Origin: an uncultured Erysipelotrichaceae bacterium
Lineage (GTDB): Bacteria > Bacillota_I > Bacilli_A > Erysipelotrichales > Erysipelotrichaceae
DNA length: 6,021 nucleotides
Assembly (NCBI GenBank): GCA_947575425.1
Contig: CANPNQ010000076.1
Span: 1-6,021, forward strand
Direction: 5' to 3'
The number at the start of each line of letters is the position of its first letter. The first letter of the stretch is position 1. The position numbers were made by a program, and so were the translations under genes. The notes beneath the pieces were generated by a model. That model was not told the origin of the DNA. It saw only the letters and a list, made by a program, of their open reading frames with translations, and searched no databases. Positions 5,425-6,021 of the stretch are shown here, in pieces.

Positions 5425-6021
5425 TCAATGCTTGCTTGACAATGTGATGAATTCTTCCACGCGCGCTTTACAGGTTTCCAGACTATCCAGCCAGAAGTGT
5501 TTATCCTTCAAATCAATGTTGACAATGGCTGCCGCATCCTCGACATGGCAGACAGTCGTTGCCTTTAACATCTTTCGATATTGTTCGACAAAGGCTTTGC
5601 CTTCCTGTTCATACTTTCTCACCAATCCTCTTGCGAACAAGCCGCCAAAAGCATAAGGGAAATTATAGAAACTCAGTGAAGAGGAATAGTAATGGGATTT
5701 ATTCACCCACATGTATGGATGCAGGTAATTGGGATCTAAGGCATCTCCGTAAGCGGTTTTCTGTGCCTTGAGCATGATCTCGCAGCAATCATCCGCAAAC
5801 AGGAAGCTGTTTCTTCGTCTTTCAAATACCTCGCTTTCAAACAGATAGCGGGAATAGATATCACAGATGATCTGTGTTACATCCTGTAATTGTTTTTCTA
5901 TGAGGATCATTTTCTTTTGTGGGTCCTGTTCTTCATCGATGGCTGCATTCATGATGATATTTTCATTGAAGGTAGATGCAGTCTCCGCTACCGGCATGGA
6001 ATAGTCGGTATTAAGAGGGCG
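5425..6021 (-). CDS. pepF: M3-family oligoendopeptidase F, C-terminal part (runs off the right edge)
   Basis: The visible 198 residues begin at the window edge with RPLNTDYSMPVAETASTFNE and have no stop upstream, so the gene continues beyond 6021; the Met at 5997 is internal. Glu13 of the visible part, in VAETASTFNE, corresponds to the third zinc ligand of M3 peptidases; the HExxH helix should lie some 20-25 residues further into the missing part. Later family blocks are present: RRNSFLFADDC, HPYMWVNKSHYYSSSLSFYNFPYAFG (about residues 102-127, the substrate-binding Tyr/His-rich segment) and LFARGLVRKY. This is the pepF-type branch, about 560-600 aa in full, a cytosolic metallopeptidase that cuts short peptides. 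The chain ends normally, with a terminator straight after it. The PepF/PepD pairing in the neighbourhood fits peptide catabolism, but the genes are not in one operon. Confidence 0.93.
   Translation of the reverse strand, partial: RPLNTDYSMPVAETASTFNENIIMNAAIDEEQDPQKKMILIEKQLQDVTQIICDIYSRYLFESEVFERRRNSFLFADDCCEIMLKAQKTAYGDALDPNYLHPYMWVNKSHYYSSSLSFYNFPYAFGGLFARGLVRKYEQEGKAFVEQYRKMLKATTVCHVEDAAAIVNIDLKDKHFWLDSLETCKARVEEFITLSSKH

Noticed and set aside
5234..5428. 64-codon minus-strand ORF between pepF and the NrdD-like gene
   Set aside because: It begins in the pepF stop region, crosses the pepF terminator, and ends in the promoter of the next gene.

Overview
The window reads as ordinary chromosomal DNA from a low-to-moderate GC Gram-positive anaerobe or facultative anaerobe (Firmicutes). 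An Erysipelotrichia-like bacterium is my best guess. The grounds are strong AGGAGG-type ribosome binding sites, perfect TATAAT boxes, T-tailed hairpin terminators, a near-consensus CcpA (cre) operator, a sortase-type membrane tail, and a mix of an M3 oligopeptidase, an M20C dipeptidase and an NrdD-like protein. The taxonomic call is inference only; there is no rRNA or other marker gene.

Layout. Bases 1-110 hold the probable tail of an upstream plus-strand gene and its terminator, which overlaps a cre-like site. Next on the plus strand come an unrecognised 277-aa soluble protein (320-1153), a 48-aa single-pass membrane mini-protein shaped like a free-standing sortase sorting signal (1249-1395, own promoter and terminator), and a zinc-ribbon NUDIX hydrolase related to NudC (1643-2152). 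The NUDIX gene converges on a YigZ/IMPACT-family gene (2175-2798, minus). After a 408-base gap comes pepD, an Xaa-His dipeptidase (3207-4629, plus), which is split by a frameshift near 4360-4366. Between pepD and the next gene are a strong bidirectional terminator and a short stretch with an orphan Shine-Dalgarno. On the minus strand follow a 93-aa protein with an NrdD-tail-like C-terminus (4922-5203) and the C-terminal third or so of an M3-family oligoendopeptidase F (5425-6021, running off the right edge), each with its own terminator.

Working together. The genes look like single-gene transcription units and I see no operon tying them into one system. The shared theme is housekeeping and peptide turnover: PepF cuts oligopeptides and PepD would cleave the resulting Xaa-His dipeptides. 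The NUDIX enzyme and YigZ are nucleotide-hydrolysis and translation-stress-type housekeeping proteins. I found no mobile element, CRISPR array, tRNA, rRNA or defence cassette.

The points most worth a second look are the pepD frameshift, which separates the last zinc ligand from the rest of the active site, and the orphan sorting-signal mini-protein.
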